A model generated the notes under the pieces. The model saw only the letters and a program-made list of their open reading frames with translations, made no database searches and was not told the origin of the DNA. Below are positions 51,083 to 59,535 of a DNA stretch of 64,000 nt, piece after piece (the first letter of the stretch is position 1; every line of letters starts with the position of its first letter). The position numbers and the translations under genes are program-made. Source of the DNA: Actinomycetota bacterium (GTDB lineage Bacteria > Actinomycetota > Actinomycetes > Actinomycetales > Dermatophilaceae); contig JAIUNK010000018.1 in assembly GCA_020161845.1 (NCBI GenBank), positions 26,716 to 90,715 of the forward strand, given 5' to 3'.

Positions 51083-52219
51083 TCAACGGCTCTGGTCATT
51101 GAGCGTCGTGGGCAGGCTGACTATGAAGGTGGTCCCGAGGCTGGAACCTGCGCTTGCGGCGGTGATGCTGCCGCCGTGGGCGTCGACGATGGCTTTGCTG
51201 ATGGTGAGGCCGATGCCGGAGCCGGTGCGGTCGCGAGTGCGTGCCGAGTCCCCGCGGTAGAACCGTTCGAAGGCGTGCTCTAGCTGCTCGGGTGTCATGC
51301 CTTCGCCGTTGTCGGTGACGTTGATGCCGACTTCCGCCCCGTCGCGTTGGGCGGCGACGGTGACGGTCGCCCCGGGTGGCGTGTGCCGGAGGGCGTTGGT
51401 CAGGAGGTTGGTCAGGACCTGCCCGATGCGGTGCCGGTCAACCTTCACGGCGAGGCCTGCTGCCGCCGTGGGGTCGATGACGAGGCTGACGCCCTGGGCG
51501 GCGTAGCGCTCTCGCATTCCTTCGTGGGCGGCCCAGAGCAGGTCGGCAACGGCGTGGTCGTGCAGATCGAGGTCGAGGCGGCCTTCTTCGGCTGTGGAGA
51601 CCTCGTCGATGTCGTCGGCCAACCGAGTGAGTCGCTCGGTCTGCTCGGTCAGGGCGGCGCGGGAGTCGGGTCCGAGGGAGGCGATGCCGTCGTGCAGGCC
51701 CTCGTGGTAGGCGCTCAGGGTGGCGATCGGGGTCCGCAGCTCGTGCGCGAGGTCGGAGAGCATCCGCCGGCGGGTGTCCTCGACCCCTTCGAGCCGGGCC
51801 GCCATGGTGTTGAACGCGGTTGCGAGGGTCTCCAACTCGGTGCCGGAACCGACCAGTGGGACCCTCGTGGCGTAGTGGCCTCTGCTGAGCTCTCGGGCGG
51901 CGTGGGTTACTTGGTCCAGGGGGCGTCGCAGACGCCGGGTGAGGAACCAAGTCACTGCGGTGGCGGCCAGCAGGGAGATGAGCAGCCCCACGCCGACCGA
52001 GATGAGTGAGGCGTCCCGGTAGGCCATCTCGATATGGGCCAGCTCGGGCGAGTTCGACGGGTGGCCGGCTTGGAGGAGGTGGTCGTGGAAGATCGGGGGG
52101 CCGATGATCGTGGCGACCAGTCCGGCGGTGAGGGCGCCGGCAACGAGGACGATCGACTGCCCGGCCAGCAGTCGGGACGCGAGGCCGTGGGACGCATGGG
52201 CGCCGGGTGAGGTGTTCAT
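51083..52219 (-). CDS. Sensor histidine kinase of the copper island
   Basis: The 378-residue kinase has two membrane helices (IVLVAGALTAGLVATIIG; VGVGLLISLLAATAVTWFL) around a short extracytoplasmic loop with two histidines (FHDHLLQAGH), then HAMP, HisKA (LSDLAHELRTPIATLSAY) and HATPase (NLLTNALRHTPPG, DNGEGMTPEQLEHAFERFY, GSGIGLTISKAIV). The short histidine-containing sensor loop suits metal sensing. It overlaps the regulator stop by four bases, and divergent copper-resistance genes follow, so Cu sensing is likely but inferred from context. Confidence 0.9.
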   Translation of the reverse strand: MNTSPGAHASHGLASRLLAGQSIVLVAGALTAGLVATIIGPPIFHDHLLQAGHPSNSPELAHIEMAYRDASLISVGVGLLISLLAATAVTWFLTRRLRRPLDQVTHAARELSRGHYATRVPLVGSGTELETLATAFNTMAARLEGVEDTRRRMLSDLAHELRTPIATLSAYHEGLHDGIASLGPDSRAALTEQTERLTRLADDIDEVSTAEEGRLDLDLHDHAVADLLWAAHEGMRERYAAQGVSLVIDPTAAAGLAVKVDRHRIGQVLTNLLTNALRHTPPGATVTVAAQRDGAEVGINVTDNGEGMTPEQLEHAFERFYRGDSARTRDRTGSGIGLTISKAIVDAHGGSITAASAGSSLGTTFIVSLPTTLNDQSR

Positions 52220-52941
52220 CCCTTGCCCATCCGGTAGCCGATGCCGCGCACGGTGCTGATGTAGCGGGCCGTGTCCGGGTCATCGCCGAGCTTTCGGCGG
52301 AGGTGGGCGATGTGGACATCGACCAGGTGTTCATCACCGACCCAGTCGTCGCCCCAGACCTCGTCGATCAGCTGGCGGCGGGAGAAGGCCATGGTGGGCC
52401 GTTCGGCGAGTGTCATCAGCAGGTCTCTTTCCGTGGGGGTGAGCGCCACCGGATCACCGGCGAGGTGGACCTGCTGGCCAACCGAGTCCACGTGAAGTTC
52501 CCCGAACACCCACACCGGCTCCTGACGATGGGCACGGGACGTGCCGGTGCGGGGTCGGCGCAGGACGGTCTGAACCCGCGCGACGAGCTCGCGAACACTG
52601 AACGGTTTGGTGACGTAGTCGTCGGCGCCGACGGACAGGCCGATGAGGGTGTCGATCTCATCCTTGCGGGCGGTGACGACGATGACGTAGCAGTCCGTGA
52701 AAGTGCGGATCTGGCGGCACACCTCGATGCCGTCGAGTCCGGGCAGCCCGAGGTCGAGGATCACCACGTCGGGCGTCTGATCACGCACCGCCTGCACCCC
52801 TTCCGGTCCGGTGTGCACGACGCGAGCCTGGTACCCGGCGCGGGACAGGTAGGCGCCGATCATCCCGGCGAGAGTCTTCTCATCCTCGATGACGAGAACA
52901 CTTGGTCCGGGGGTTGGGTGTGTGGTGCTCACACTCGACAT
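52216..52941 (-). CDS. Response regulator, OmpR family, of the copper island
   Basis: The 241-residue protein has a receiver domain (VLVIEDEKTLAGMI, phosphoacceptor in VVILDLGLPGLDG near residue 63, DDYVTKPFSVREL) and a winged-helix domain (LTPTERDLLMTLAERPTMAF, VDVHIAHLRRKLG, GIGYRMGKG). It is the first gene of a regulator-kinase operon and lies divergently from the SHOCT, multicopper oxidase and lipoprotein genes across 174 bases, the usual layout for control of the neighbouring operon. Confidence 0.93.
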   Translation of the reverse strand: MSSVSTTHPTPGPSVLVIEDEKTLAGMIGAYLSRAGYQARVVHTGPEGVQAVRDQTPDVVILDLGLPGLDGIEVCRQIRTFTDCYVIVVTARKDEIDTLIGLSVGADDYVTKPFSVRELVARVQTVLRRPRTGTSRAHRQEPVWVFGELHVDSVGQQVHLAGDPVALTPTERDLLMTLAERPTMAFSRRQLIDEVWGDDWVGDEHLVDVHIAHLRRKLGDDPDTARYISTVRGIGYRMGKG

Positions 52942-53115
52942 TCTCTCCCACCGTTCTCGCCCACCCGTGCTGTCGACGCCGCCTCGTCGGTAGCGCGTCC
53001 CGGATCTTCGTCAAACCTCAACTCAGCGAGAGTCTGATCACGACCTACACCGCACAGGATGGATCGTGTCGACACCACTGGGTTCACGACGACGGCAATG
53101 GCAAGGAGCACGCTC

Positions 53116-53352
53116 ATGATGTGGGGCTACGGCATGGAGTGGTGGATGTGGTTGATCATGGGGAGCGGCACTCTCGCGTTCTGGCTCGTCATCGTCCTGG
53201 TCATCCGGGCACTGCTTCCCGGACGCGATCGCACGACCGCCGGGGCTGACCGCCCGGACCCGCTGACCCTGCTCAAGGAAGGCCTGGCCCGTGGCGAGGT
53301 CACCCCCGAGGAGTACGAACAGCGTCGCCGTCTGATCGCCGACGGCCACTGA
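53116..53352 (+). CDS. Small SHOCT-domain membrane protein
   Basis: An AAGGAG seven bases before the ATG gives 78 residues. The protein begins MMWGYGMEWWMWLIMGSG, with one membrane helix, followed by the C-terminal SHOCT motif LLKEGLARGEVTPEEYEQRR. The family is short, of unknown biochemical function, and very often found beside copper efflux and oxidase genes. It starts the operon that continues with the multicopper oxidase, 28 bases downstream. Confidence 0.85.
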   Translation: MMWGYGMEWWMWLIMGSGTLAFWLVIVLVIRALLPGRDRTTAGADRPDPLTLLKEGLARGEVTPEEYEQRRRLIADGH

Positions 53353-53380
53353 CTCTCTCTCCCCGACCCGGAAAGGCATC

Positions 53381-54874
53381 ATGACCTCGCCCCTACTGTC
53401 CCGCCGCAACGTCCTGCTCGGCGGCCTGGGTGTCGCCGCGACCGCGGCCCTAGCCGCCTGTACATCATCGCCCGGGTCTACCGGTACGCCGTCCCGTACG
53501 TTCGGCACGCCGACCCCGATCCCGCCGTCCCCGGGGCAGAAACTGATCGAGAAGACCCTCACAGCGAAACCGGTCACCCTCGACCTGGGCGGACGGCAGG
53601 TGTCGACCTGGGCATACGGAGACGTCGCCCCCGGGCCTTTGGTCCGGGCGACCGCGGGTGACTTCCTACGGCTCACGCTGGACAACCAGCTGCCCGCGGA
53701 CACCACCATCCACTGGCACGGCATCCGATTGCGCAACGCCGCCGATGGGGTCCCTGGCCTGACCCAGGACCCGGTCAAGCCAGGCGCCCAGTACGTGTAC
53801 GAGTTCACCGTCCCCGACCCCGGCACCTACTTCTTCCACCCGCATGTCGGCGTCCAGCTCGACCGCGGCCTGTACGCACCGATGGTGATCGACGACCCCA
53901 ACGAACAAGGCGGATATGACGCCGAGTGGATCGTCGTCCTCGATGACTGGATCGACGGGACCGGCACCACCCCCGACGCCGTGCTCAAGAAGCTCATCGC
54001 CGACGGCGGCACCGCATCCTCCGGCGACATGGGCGGGATGGACCACGGCTCGATGGGCGGGATGTCGATGGGTGCCGGGCCGTGGGGCGACGCCGGCGAT
54101 GTCACATACCCGTTCTTCCTGGTCAACGGCAGACCCCCCACCGATCCCGAGGTCCTGACCGCCAAACCCGGCCAGAAGGTCCGGCTGCGGATCATCAACG
54201 CTGCCTCCGACACGATCTTCACCGTCGCTTTGGGCGGGCACCGGATGACCATCACGCACACCGACGGGCATGCGGTCCAGCCGAGCGAGGTCGATGCCTT
54301 CTACATCGGGATGGGCGAACGCTACGACGCGGTCGTCACCCTCAAGGACGGGGCTTTCCCGCTGGTGGCCAGGCCGTTCGGCAAGACCAGCGGCGGCCAG
54401 GCCATGGCCCTGGTCCGCACCGCGGGCGGTGCCGCGCCCGGTGCGGATGTCACCCCACCCGAGTTGTCCGGGCAGGTGCTGATCGGTTCCCAGTTGCAGC
54501 CGGCGGAGTCCGCGAAGCTGCCCGCCAAGGCACCGGATGCGACCGTCGACCTGAATCTCCAGGGCTCGATGAAGCCCTACCGGTGGGGCATCAATGGGGC
54601 CCAGTTCGGGAAGAACGAACCCCTCACCGTCACGGCCGGGCAACGGCTGCGGATCAACGCCGTCAACATGACGATGATGACCCACCCGCTGCACCTGCAC
54701 GGTCACACGTTCGCGCTGCCCTCTGGTCTGCGCAAGGACACCGTCCTGATGGCGCCGATGCAGTCCTTCGCGATCGACCTCGATGCCGACAACGCGGGCG
54801 ACTGGATGATCCACTGCCACAACATCTACCACGCCGAGGCTGGCATGATGATCGCCCTGGAGTATGCCAAGTGA
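53381..54874 (+). CDS. Tat-exported multicopper oxidase lipoprotein
   Basis: The 497-residue protein has a twin-arginine signal (SRRNVLLGGLGVAATAALAAC) in which LAAC is also a lipobox, so it is probably folded, copper-loaded, then exported and lipid-anchored. All four copper motifs are present: TIHWHGIRL, YFFHPHVGVQL, HPLHLHGHTF and HCHNIYHAEAGM. A methionine-rich loop (MGGMDHGSMGGMSMGAG near residue 215) is typical of CueO-like cuprous oxidases. It should oxidise Cu(I) to Cu(II) outside the membrane. Its stop overlaps the next start. Confidence 0.93.
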   Translation: MTSPLLSRRNVLLGGLGVAATAALAACTSSPGSTGTPSRTFGTPTPIPPSPGQKLIEKTLTAKPVTLDLGGRQVSTWAYGDVAPGPLVRATAGDFLRLTLDNQLPADTTIHWHGIRLRNAADGVPGLTQDPVKPGAQYVYEFTVPDPGTYFFHPHVGVQLDRGLYAPMVIDDPNEQGGYDAEWIVVLDDWIDGTGTTPDAVLKKLIADGGTASSGDMGGMDHGSMGGMSMGAGPWGDAGDVTYPFFLVNGRPPTDPEVLTAKPGQKVRLRIINAASDTIFTVALGGHRMTITHTDGHAVQPSEVDAFYIGMGERYDAVVTLKDGAFPLVARPFGKTSGGQAMALVRTAGGAAPGADVTPPELSGQVLIGSQLQPAESAKLPAKAPDATVDLNLQGSMKPYRWGINGAQFGKNEPLTVTAGQRLRINAVNMTMMTHPLHLHGHTFALPSGLRKDTVLMAPMQSFAIDLDADNAGDWMIHCHNIYHAEAGMMIALEYAK

Positions 54875-55770
54875 ACGGGCCAGTGCTGCGGGCGCTGTCA
54901 GCCGGTGCCCTGGTCCTCGCCTTCGGTGGTCTGTCCGCCTGCGTGGCTACGACCGCGCCGGACGCATCCGGCTCCCGACCTGCCGGGACGGCTTCAAGCC
55001 CTCCATCGGAAGCGGATGAGTCGAACGCGCCGATCGCCATCACTCACATCCACGCCGTTGCGCGAGACCCGGAGACTGGCGAGCTACTGCTGGCCACCCA
55101 CGAAGGGCTCTTCCGTCATGTCAAGGGCGAGCTGAGCCAGAACGGGCCGATCATCGACCTGATGGGCTTCGCTGTCGGGCCCAACGGCACCTTCTACGCC
55201 TCCGGCCATCCGGGCATCGGGGTCGATCTGCCTCAGCCGGTCGGGCTCATCACCTCCGCCGATGGCGGCCTCAGCTGGCAGGTCACCTCGCGAGGTGGAG
55301 AATCCGACTTCCATGCCCTCACCGTCGGACCCAAGGGCGTGACCGGATTCGACGGGACCCTGCGCACCAGCACGGACGGCCGCTCTTGGACAGACCGCAG
55401 CATCGCCGCCCCACCCCGGGCACTGGCCGCCTCACCCACCTCCGGGACTCTCCTGGCCACGACCGCTGCAGGCCTGCTCCTCAGCACTGACGACGCAGCG
55501 ACCTGGCAGAAGCTCACGCCACCGGAGACCGCGGTGCTGGTCGCGTGGGCAGACGAGCAGACCATCGTCACCACCACCAGCGCTGGACGCTTGGCGACAA
55601 GTGACGACGCCGGCACGACCTGGACCCTGCACCCCGACACCATCGGCACCGCCGATTCCCTGTTCGCCGAGCGCACCACTGACGGCAAGGTCGAGATCAT
55701 CGTTGTCGTCGACGGGAAGGTCCTTCGCACCACCGATGCCGGAGCAACCACCGAAGTCGTCGTCCAGTGA
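54871..55770 (+). CDS. BNR/sortilin-like beta-propeller lipoprotein
   Basis: The GTG start overlaps the oxidase stop (GTGA) and gives 299 residues: a lipoprotein signal peptide (GALVLAFGGLSAC), a spacer and a beta-propeller with repeated Asp-box-like blades (SADGGLSWQVTSRGG, TSTDGRSWTDRS, STDDAATWQKL, TSDDAGTTWTL). The first blade reads ITHIHAVARDPETGEL, as in the F510_1955-type glycosylhydrolase-like family often found with copper genes. Function is unknown; an extracellular partner of the oxidase is plausible. Confidence 0.85.
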   Translation: MNGPVLRALSAGALVLAFGGLSACVATTAPDASGSRPAGTASSPPSEADESNAPIAITHIHAVARDPETGELLLATHEGLFRHVKGELSQNGPIIDLMGFAVGPNGTFYASGHPGIGVDLPQPVGLITSADGGLSWQVTSRGGESDFHALTVGPKGVTGFDGTLRTSTDGRSWTDRSIAAPPRALAASPTSGTLLATTAAGLLLSTDDAATWQKLTPPETAVLVAWADEQTIVTTTSAGRLATSDDAGTTWTLHPDTIGTADSLFAERTTDGKVEIIVVVDGKVLRTTDAGATTEVVVQ

Positions 55771-55886
55771 CCCGGCCGACATCTTGACCCACCCTTCATC
55801 AACCCAAGGCCATACCGCCACATCGGGCGACGAGTCTGAAGACACAGGGCAAACGGCCCGGGACGAACATACGAAGGAGACCCACC

Positions 55887-56156
55887 ATGGCCACGCGGCA
55901 CTCACCGTCCAACGACTACGCACAGTTCACGCAACCTACCCAGACACCCACACCCGAGACCCCGGCTCCCAGCCCCGGGCACGGTCACGGCTGGCTGATG
56001 TGGCTCATGTGCGTGCCCATGCTCGTCGTCATCGGAATGCTCATCGCCGCCGGCGGCCTCGGCGCCGGCGGCCTCCTCTACGCCCTGGGCTGCCTCGCCA
56101 TGATGGGCGCCATGATGCTGTGGATGAACCACGGAAACAGGGGAAACCCATCCTGA
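55887..56156 (+). CDS. Small membrane protein of the copper operon, 89 aa
   Basis: An ACGAAGGAG precedes the ATG. The product has a proline/threonine-rich N terminus, a histidine stretch (GHGHGW) and two membrane helices (LMCVPMLVVIGMLIAAGG; LLYALGCLAMMGAMMLWMNH) rich in methionine and cysteine, residues that could bind copper. It resembles the small DUF2933-like proteins of metal-resistance loci. It follows the lipoprotein gene by 116 bases and precedes the copper operator. Confidence 0.7.
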   Translation: MATRHSPSNDYAQFTQPTQTPTPETPAPSPGHGHGWLMWLMCVPMLVVIGMLIAAGGLGAGGLLYALGCLAMMGAMMLWMNHGNRGNPS

Positions 56157-56240
56157 CGGACCCCCACGACCCGACCTTGCCCTAGTTCTCACCAGGCCAC
56201 GGCCTCTGCGCCCCGACACAGAAAACAACCCGCTGCTGTG

Positions 56241-56263
56241 CATATACCCCGGCGGGGTATATG
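56241..56263. promoter_or_regulatory. CsoR/RicR-type copper operator
   Basis: Perfect ten-base arms CATATACCCC and GGGGTATATG enclose a three-base spacer GGC. The TACCCC...GGGGTA core is the signature of Cu(I)-responsive CsoR-family repressors. It lies about 300 bases upstream of the CopA start and includes an AT-rich hexamer that could serve as -10 element, so repressor binding would block transcription. Confidence 0.75.
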
Positions 56264-56466
56264 GTGTTAAATGGTCCGAGTCCAGGAAGAAGCGGATGAT
56301 CACCACAAAGACACATATTCGGCTGCCCGCCATGAACCTGCGGCAACTGCGAGGGAACCGTCCGAGGCGGATGTCGCCCAGTTGGCCGGTGTCCACTCAT
56401 CAAGGTGGAGGCCCAGACGGGCGAACTGGTCCCATCAGCGTCGACAGCCAGAACGAAGGACACCGC

Positions 56467-56559
56467 ATGACCTTCGCGACACCCAGGGCGCTGGCCGCCA
56501 CGCTCGCCGCCCGGGCATGGACACCGATGGACGCGCTCGCGCAGGAGAGCCAACCGTGA
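56467..56559 (+). CDS. Possible 30-residue leader ORF coupled to copA
   Basis: An ATG five bases after a GAAGGACAC sequence opens a 30-residue frame ([20 protein letters not shown] and then [10 protein letters not shown]) that ends in TGATG, sharing one base with the CopA start. Wobble positions are mostly G or C. It could be a translated leader or a coupling device, or it could be chance. The same frame continues upstream to an ATG at 56296. Confidence 0.3.
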   Translation: MTFATPRALAATLAARAWTPMDALAQESQP

Positions 56560-58940
56560 TGAACCACGAGCACCACTACGACCAATCCACCGCGACGGAG
56601 CCGCTCACAGATCCCGTGTGCGGCATGAACGTAAACGCCTCGACAGCACCCGTCCTCGACCACGACGGTCAGCAGTACCACTTCTGCTCGGAGCATTGCC
56701 GTGACCGATTCCACGCGGACGCCGCCGCGTTCATCGGTCCCGCAGCCGAACATGCAACAATGCCCGCCGCCAGCCACGATGCGCCCATCAGCGGCGAGGC
56801 GACGGAGTGGACCTGCCCTATGCATCCAGAGATCCGCCGCCCCGGGCCCGGGTCCTGCCCCATCTGTGGGATGGCCCTGGAGCCGGTGACCGTCACCGCC
56901 GATACCGGCCCCAGCCCCGAGCTAGCCGACATGACTCGCCGGTTCTGGGTCGCCACCGCGCTGACGATCCCCACCGTCGTCCTTGAGATGGGACGCCACT
57001 TCATCCCGTGGCTGCACGACCTCATCCCGGCCCGTACCTCGGTGTGGCTCCAGCTGGCGCTCGGCACACCCGTCGTGCTGTGGGCCGGGTGGCCCTTCTT
57101 CGTCCGCGGCTGGGCCTCGGTCCGCACCCGCAACCTCAACATGTTCACCCTGATCGCGATGGGCACCGGAATCGCGTGGCTGTTCAGCGTGATCGCCACC
57201 TTCACGCCGGGTGTCTTCCCCGACTCCTTCCGCGGTGACGCGGGCACCGTCGACGTCTACTTCGAAGCCGCCGCCGTCATCACCACCCTGGTCCTGCTGG
57301 GGCAGGTCCTGGAGCTGCGCGCCCGCGAGCAGACCTCCGGCGCCATCAAAGCCCTGCTCGATCTCAGCCCCAAGACCGCCCGCCGCATCACCGCCGACGG
57401 CGACGACGAAGAGATCCCCCTCGACACCGTCCAGCTCGGTGACCGCCTCCGGGTCCGCCCCGGCGAGGCGGTACCGGTCGACGGAACCGTGGAGGATGGC
57501 CGCTCCGCCGTCGATGAGTCCCTGGTCACTGGTGAGTCCATGCCGGTCACCAAGAACAGCGGCGACACCGTCATCGGCGGCACCATCAACGGCAGCGGCG
57601 CCCTGGTCATGCGCGCCGAGAAGGTCGGACGCGACACCATGCTCGCCCGAATCGTTGCCATGGTCGCCGACGCGCAACGCTCCCGCGCCCCGATCCAGCG
57701 GATGGCCGACAAGGTGGCCGGCATCTTCGTGCCCGCCGTCATCACCATCGCCGTGGTCGCGTTCATCGTCTGGGCACTGGTCGGCCCGGACCCGAAGCTC
57801 GCCCACGCCCTCATCGCCGCCGTGGCGGTCCTGATCATCGCCTGCCCCTGCGCGCTCGGGCTGGCCACCCCCATGTCGATCATGGTCGGTGTCGGTCGCG
57901 GCGCAGGCCTGGGCGTCCTGATAAAGAACGCCGAAGCCCTCGAACGCATGGAGAAGGTCGACACCCTGGTCGTTGACAAGACCGGCACACTCACCGAAGG
58001 ACGACCCACCGTCACCGGCATCGTCACCACCGGCAGCGACCGTGATGACAACGAGCTGCTGCGCATCGCCGCCGGCGTCGAACGCGCCTCCGAGCACCCA
58101 CTCGCCATGGCCATCATCGAAGCCGCCACCCAGCGAGGCCTGCACATTCCAGACGTGACCGACTTCGACTCACCCGTCGGGCGCGGCGTCCTGGGGACCG
58201 TCGACGGCCACCGGGTGACCATCGGAAGCGCGACGTTCCTCAACTCTGAGGGCCTCGACACGAGCCCGCTCGCCGCCCGCGCCGACGAGCTCCGCGGCGA
58301 CGGTGCGACCGTCATCCACATCGGAATCGACGACCACTCCGCTGGTATGTTCGCGATCGCCGACCCCATCAAGGAAACCACCCCCGCCGCCCTGAAGGCT
58401 CTGCGCGCGGACGGCATCGACGTCGTCATGCTCACCGGCGATAACCGGGTCACCGCCCAGGCAGTCGCCAAGACGCTCGGCATCGATCACGTCGAGGCCG
58501 AAGTGCTGCCCGACCACAAGAGTGACATCGTCACCAAGCTCCGCGGCGAAGGTCACGTCGTCGCGATGGCCGGCGACGGCGTGAACGACGCGCCAGCCCT
58601 GGCCTCCGCCGACGTCGGCATCGCCATGGGATCAGGCACGGACGTCGCCATGGAAAGCGCCGGCATCACCCTGCTCAAGGGCGACCTCACCGGGATCGTG
58701 CGCGCACGTCTTCTCTCCGAGAAGACCATGGCCAACATCCGGCAGAACCTGTTCTTCGCCTTCGTCTACAACGCCCTCGGCATCCCCATCGCCGCCGGCG
58801 TCCTCTACCCCGTCTTCGGGCTCCTGCTCTCACCCATCATCGCCGCCGCCGCCATGGCCCTCTCCAGCGTCAGCGTCATCGCCAACGCCCTACGACTGCG
58901 CGCTCAAACCATCGGTGGTGATGAAGACGATCGACGTTGA
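56559..58940 (+). CDS. copA: Copper-translocating P-type ATPase with YHS and heavy-metal-binding domains
   Basis: The 793-residue protein starts with a YHS domain ([20 protein letters not shown], then [12 protein letters not shown]) and a short heavy-metal-binding motif ([20 protein letters not shown]), then eight membrane helices. Catalytic signatures are TGES, the ion-binding [14 protein letters not shown] near residue 428, the phosphorylation site [11 protein letters not shown] near residue 473 and [19 protein letters not shown]. It exports copper using ATP. A CsoR-type operator lies upstream. The next gene begins 19 bases before its stop. Confidence 0.93.
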   Translation: MNHEHHYDQSTATEPLTDPVCGMNVNASTAPVLDHDGQQYHFCSEHCRDRFHADAAAFIGPAAEHATMPAASHDAPISGEATEWTCPMHPEIRRPGPGSCPICGMALEPVTVTADTGPSPELADMTRRFWVATALTIPTVVLEMGRHFIPWLHDLIPARTSVWLQLALGTPVVLWAGWPFFVRGWASVRTRNLNMFTLIAMGTGIAWLFSVIATFTPGVFPDSFRGDAGTVDVYFEAAAVITTLVLLGQVLELRAREQTSGAIKALLDLSPKTARRITADGDDEEIPLDTVQLGDRLRVRPGEAVPVDGTVEDGRSAVDESLVTGESMPVTKNSGDTVIGGTINGSGALVMRAEKVGRDTMLARIVAMVADAQRSRAPIQRMADKVAGIFVPAVITIAVVAFIVWALVGPDPKLAHALIAAVAVLIIACPCALGLATPMSIMVGVGRGAGLGVLIKNAEALERMEKVDTLVVDKTGTLTEGRPTVTGIVTTGSDRDDNELLRIAAGVERASEHPLAMAIIEAATQRGLHIPDVTDFDSPVGRGVLGTVDGHRVTIGSATFLNSEGLDTSPLAARADELRGDGATVIHIGIDDHSAGMFAIADPIKETTPAALKALRADGIDVVMLTGDNRVTAQAVAKTLGIDHVEAEVLPDHKSDIVTKLRGEGHVVAMAGDGVNDAPALASADVGIAMGSGTDVAMESAGITLLKGDLTGIVRARLLSEKTMANIRQNLFFAFVYNALGIPIAAGVLYPVFGLLLSPIIAAAAMALSSVSVIANALRLRAQTIGGDEDDRR

Positions 58941-59301
58941 GCTGCTCGTCGTCCCGGACTGCGCCAGCGAGGCAGCCGCGGTGCGGCTGATCACGGCTGC
59001 CGTGAGCCAGTGCGGGACAGACGCGCGAGTACACCGCTCCATCGTCGTCAGCGATGAGCAAGCCCAGCAACGGGGATTCACGGGGTCACCGACAATCCTC
59101 ATCAACGGCGCCGACCCCTTCGCCCGTCAAGGAGCAGCGCCCGCTCTGGCCTGCCGGCTCTACCCGACCGCAGTCGGGCTGCGTGGTGTACCCGAACTCC
59201 GGAACGTGATACAAGCGCTCCAGCGTGCGGCAGGGGTGGCCACCTCAGCTGGCGATCACGGCGGCGATATCGCGAGGGGCGGTGCGCAACGTACGGGTTG
59301 A
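58921..59301 (+). CDS. Thioredoxin-fold small protein
   Basis: The 126-residue product reads [11 protein letters not shown]-like ([20 protein letters not shown]) at its N terminus, followed by the conserved block [20 protein letters not shown] with the cis-proline loop and a later [20 protein letters not shown]. Such proteins are often found with mercury and copper resistance genes. Only one N-terminal cysteine is present where thioredoxins have CxxC, so it may bind metal or form mixed disulfides. It overlaps copA by 20 bases. The last 20 residues look unconserved. Confidence 0.72.
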   Translation: MKTIDVELLVVPDCASEAAAVRLITAAVSQCGTDARVHRSIVVSDEQAQQRGFTGSPTILINGADPFARQGAAPALACRLYPTAVGLRGVPELRNVIQALQRAAGVATSAGDHGGDIARGGAQRTG

Positions 59302-59535
59302 GGCACCTCGGGTGTGAGCGGTGCACGTGTGGCGCGCTGCGTCGACGCTTACGCGCGTCGCCCTCGGGAGGATGCCCGATGCCGCCCGGCACCAGGTGCA
59401 TCGTGGAGCGTCGCGATCAGGGGCATACGCAACCAGATCGAACTCTTTGAAGGCGCGCACACTATTATCCCGCTCGGAGTCCATTCCACACCCCAATCAA
59501 CACGTGTCGGCAAGGCACTGTGGGGCAGGCCTAGA

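Noticed and set aside
50865-51283. Open frames on the plus strand between the membrane gene and the copper kinase
   Set aside because: They overlap the kinase 3' end and lack a coherent family pattern.
56271-56558. In-frame extension of CopA to an ATG at 56271 just after the operator
   Set aside because: The added 96 residues are arginine/histidine-rich and unlike any CopA N terminus; the YHS domain begins shortly after the ATG at 56559.
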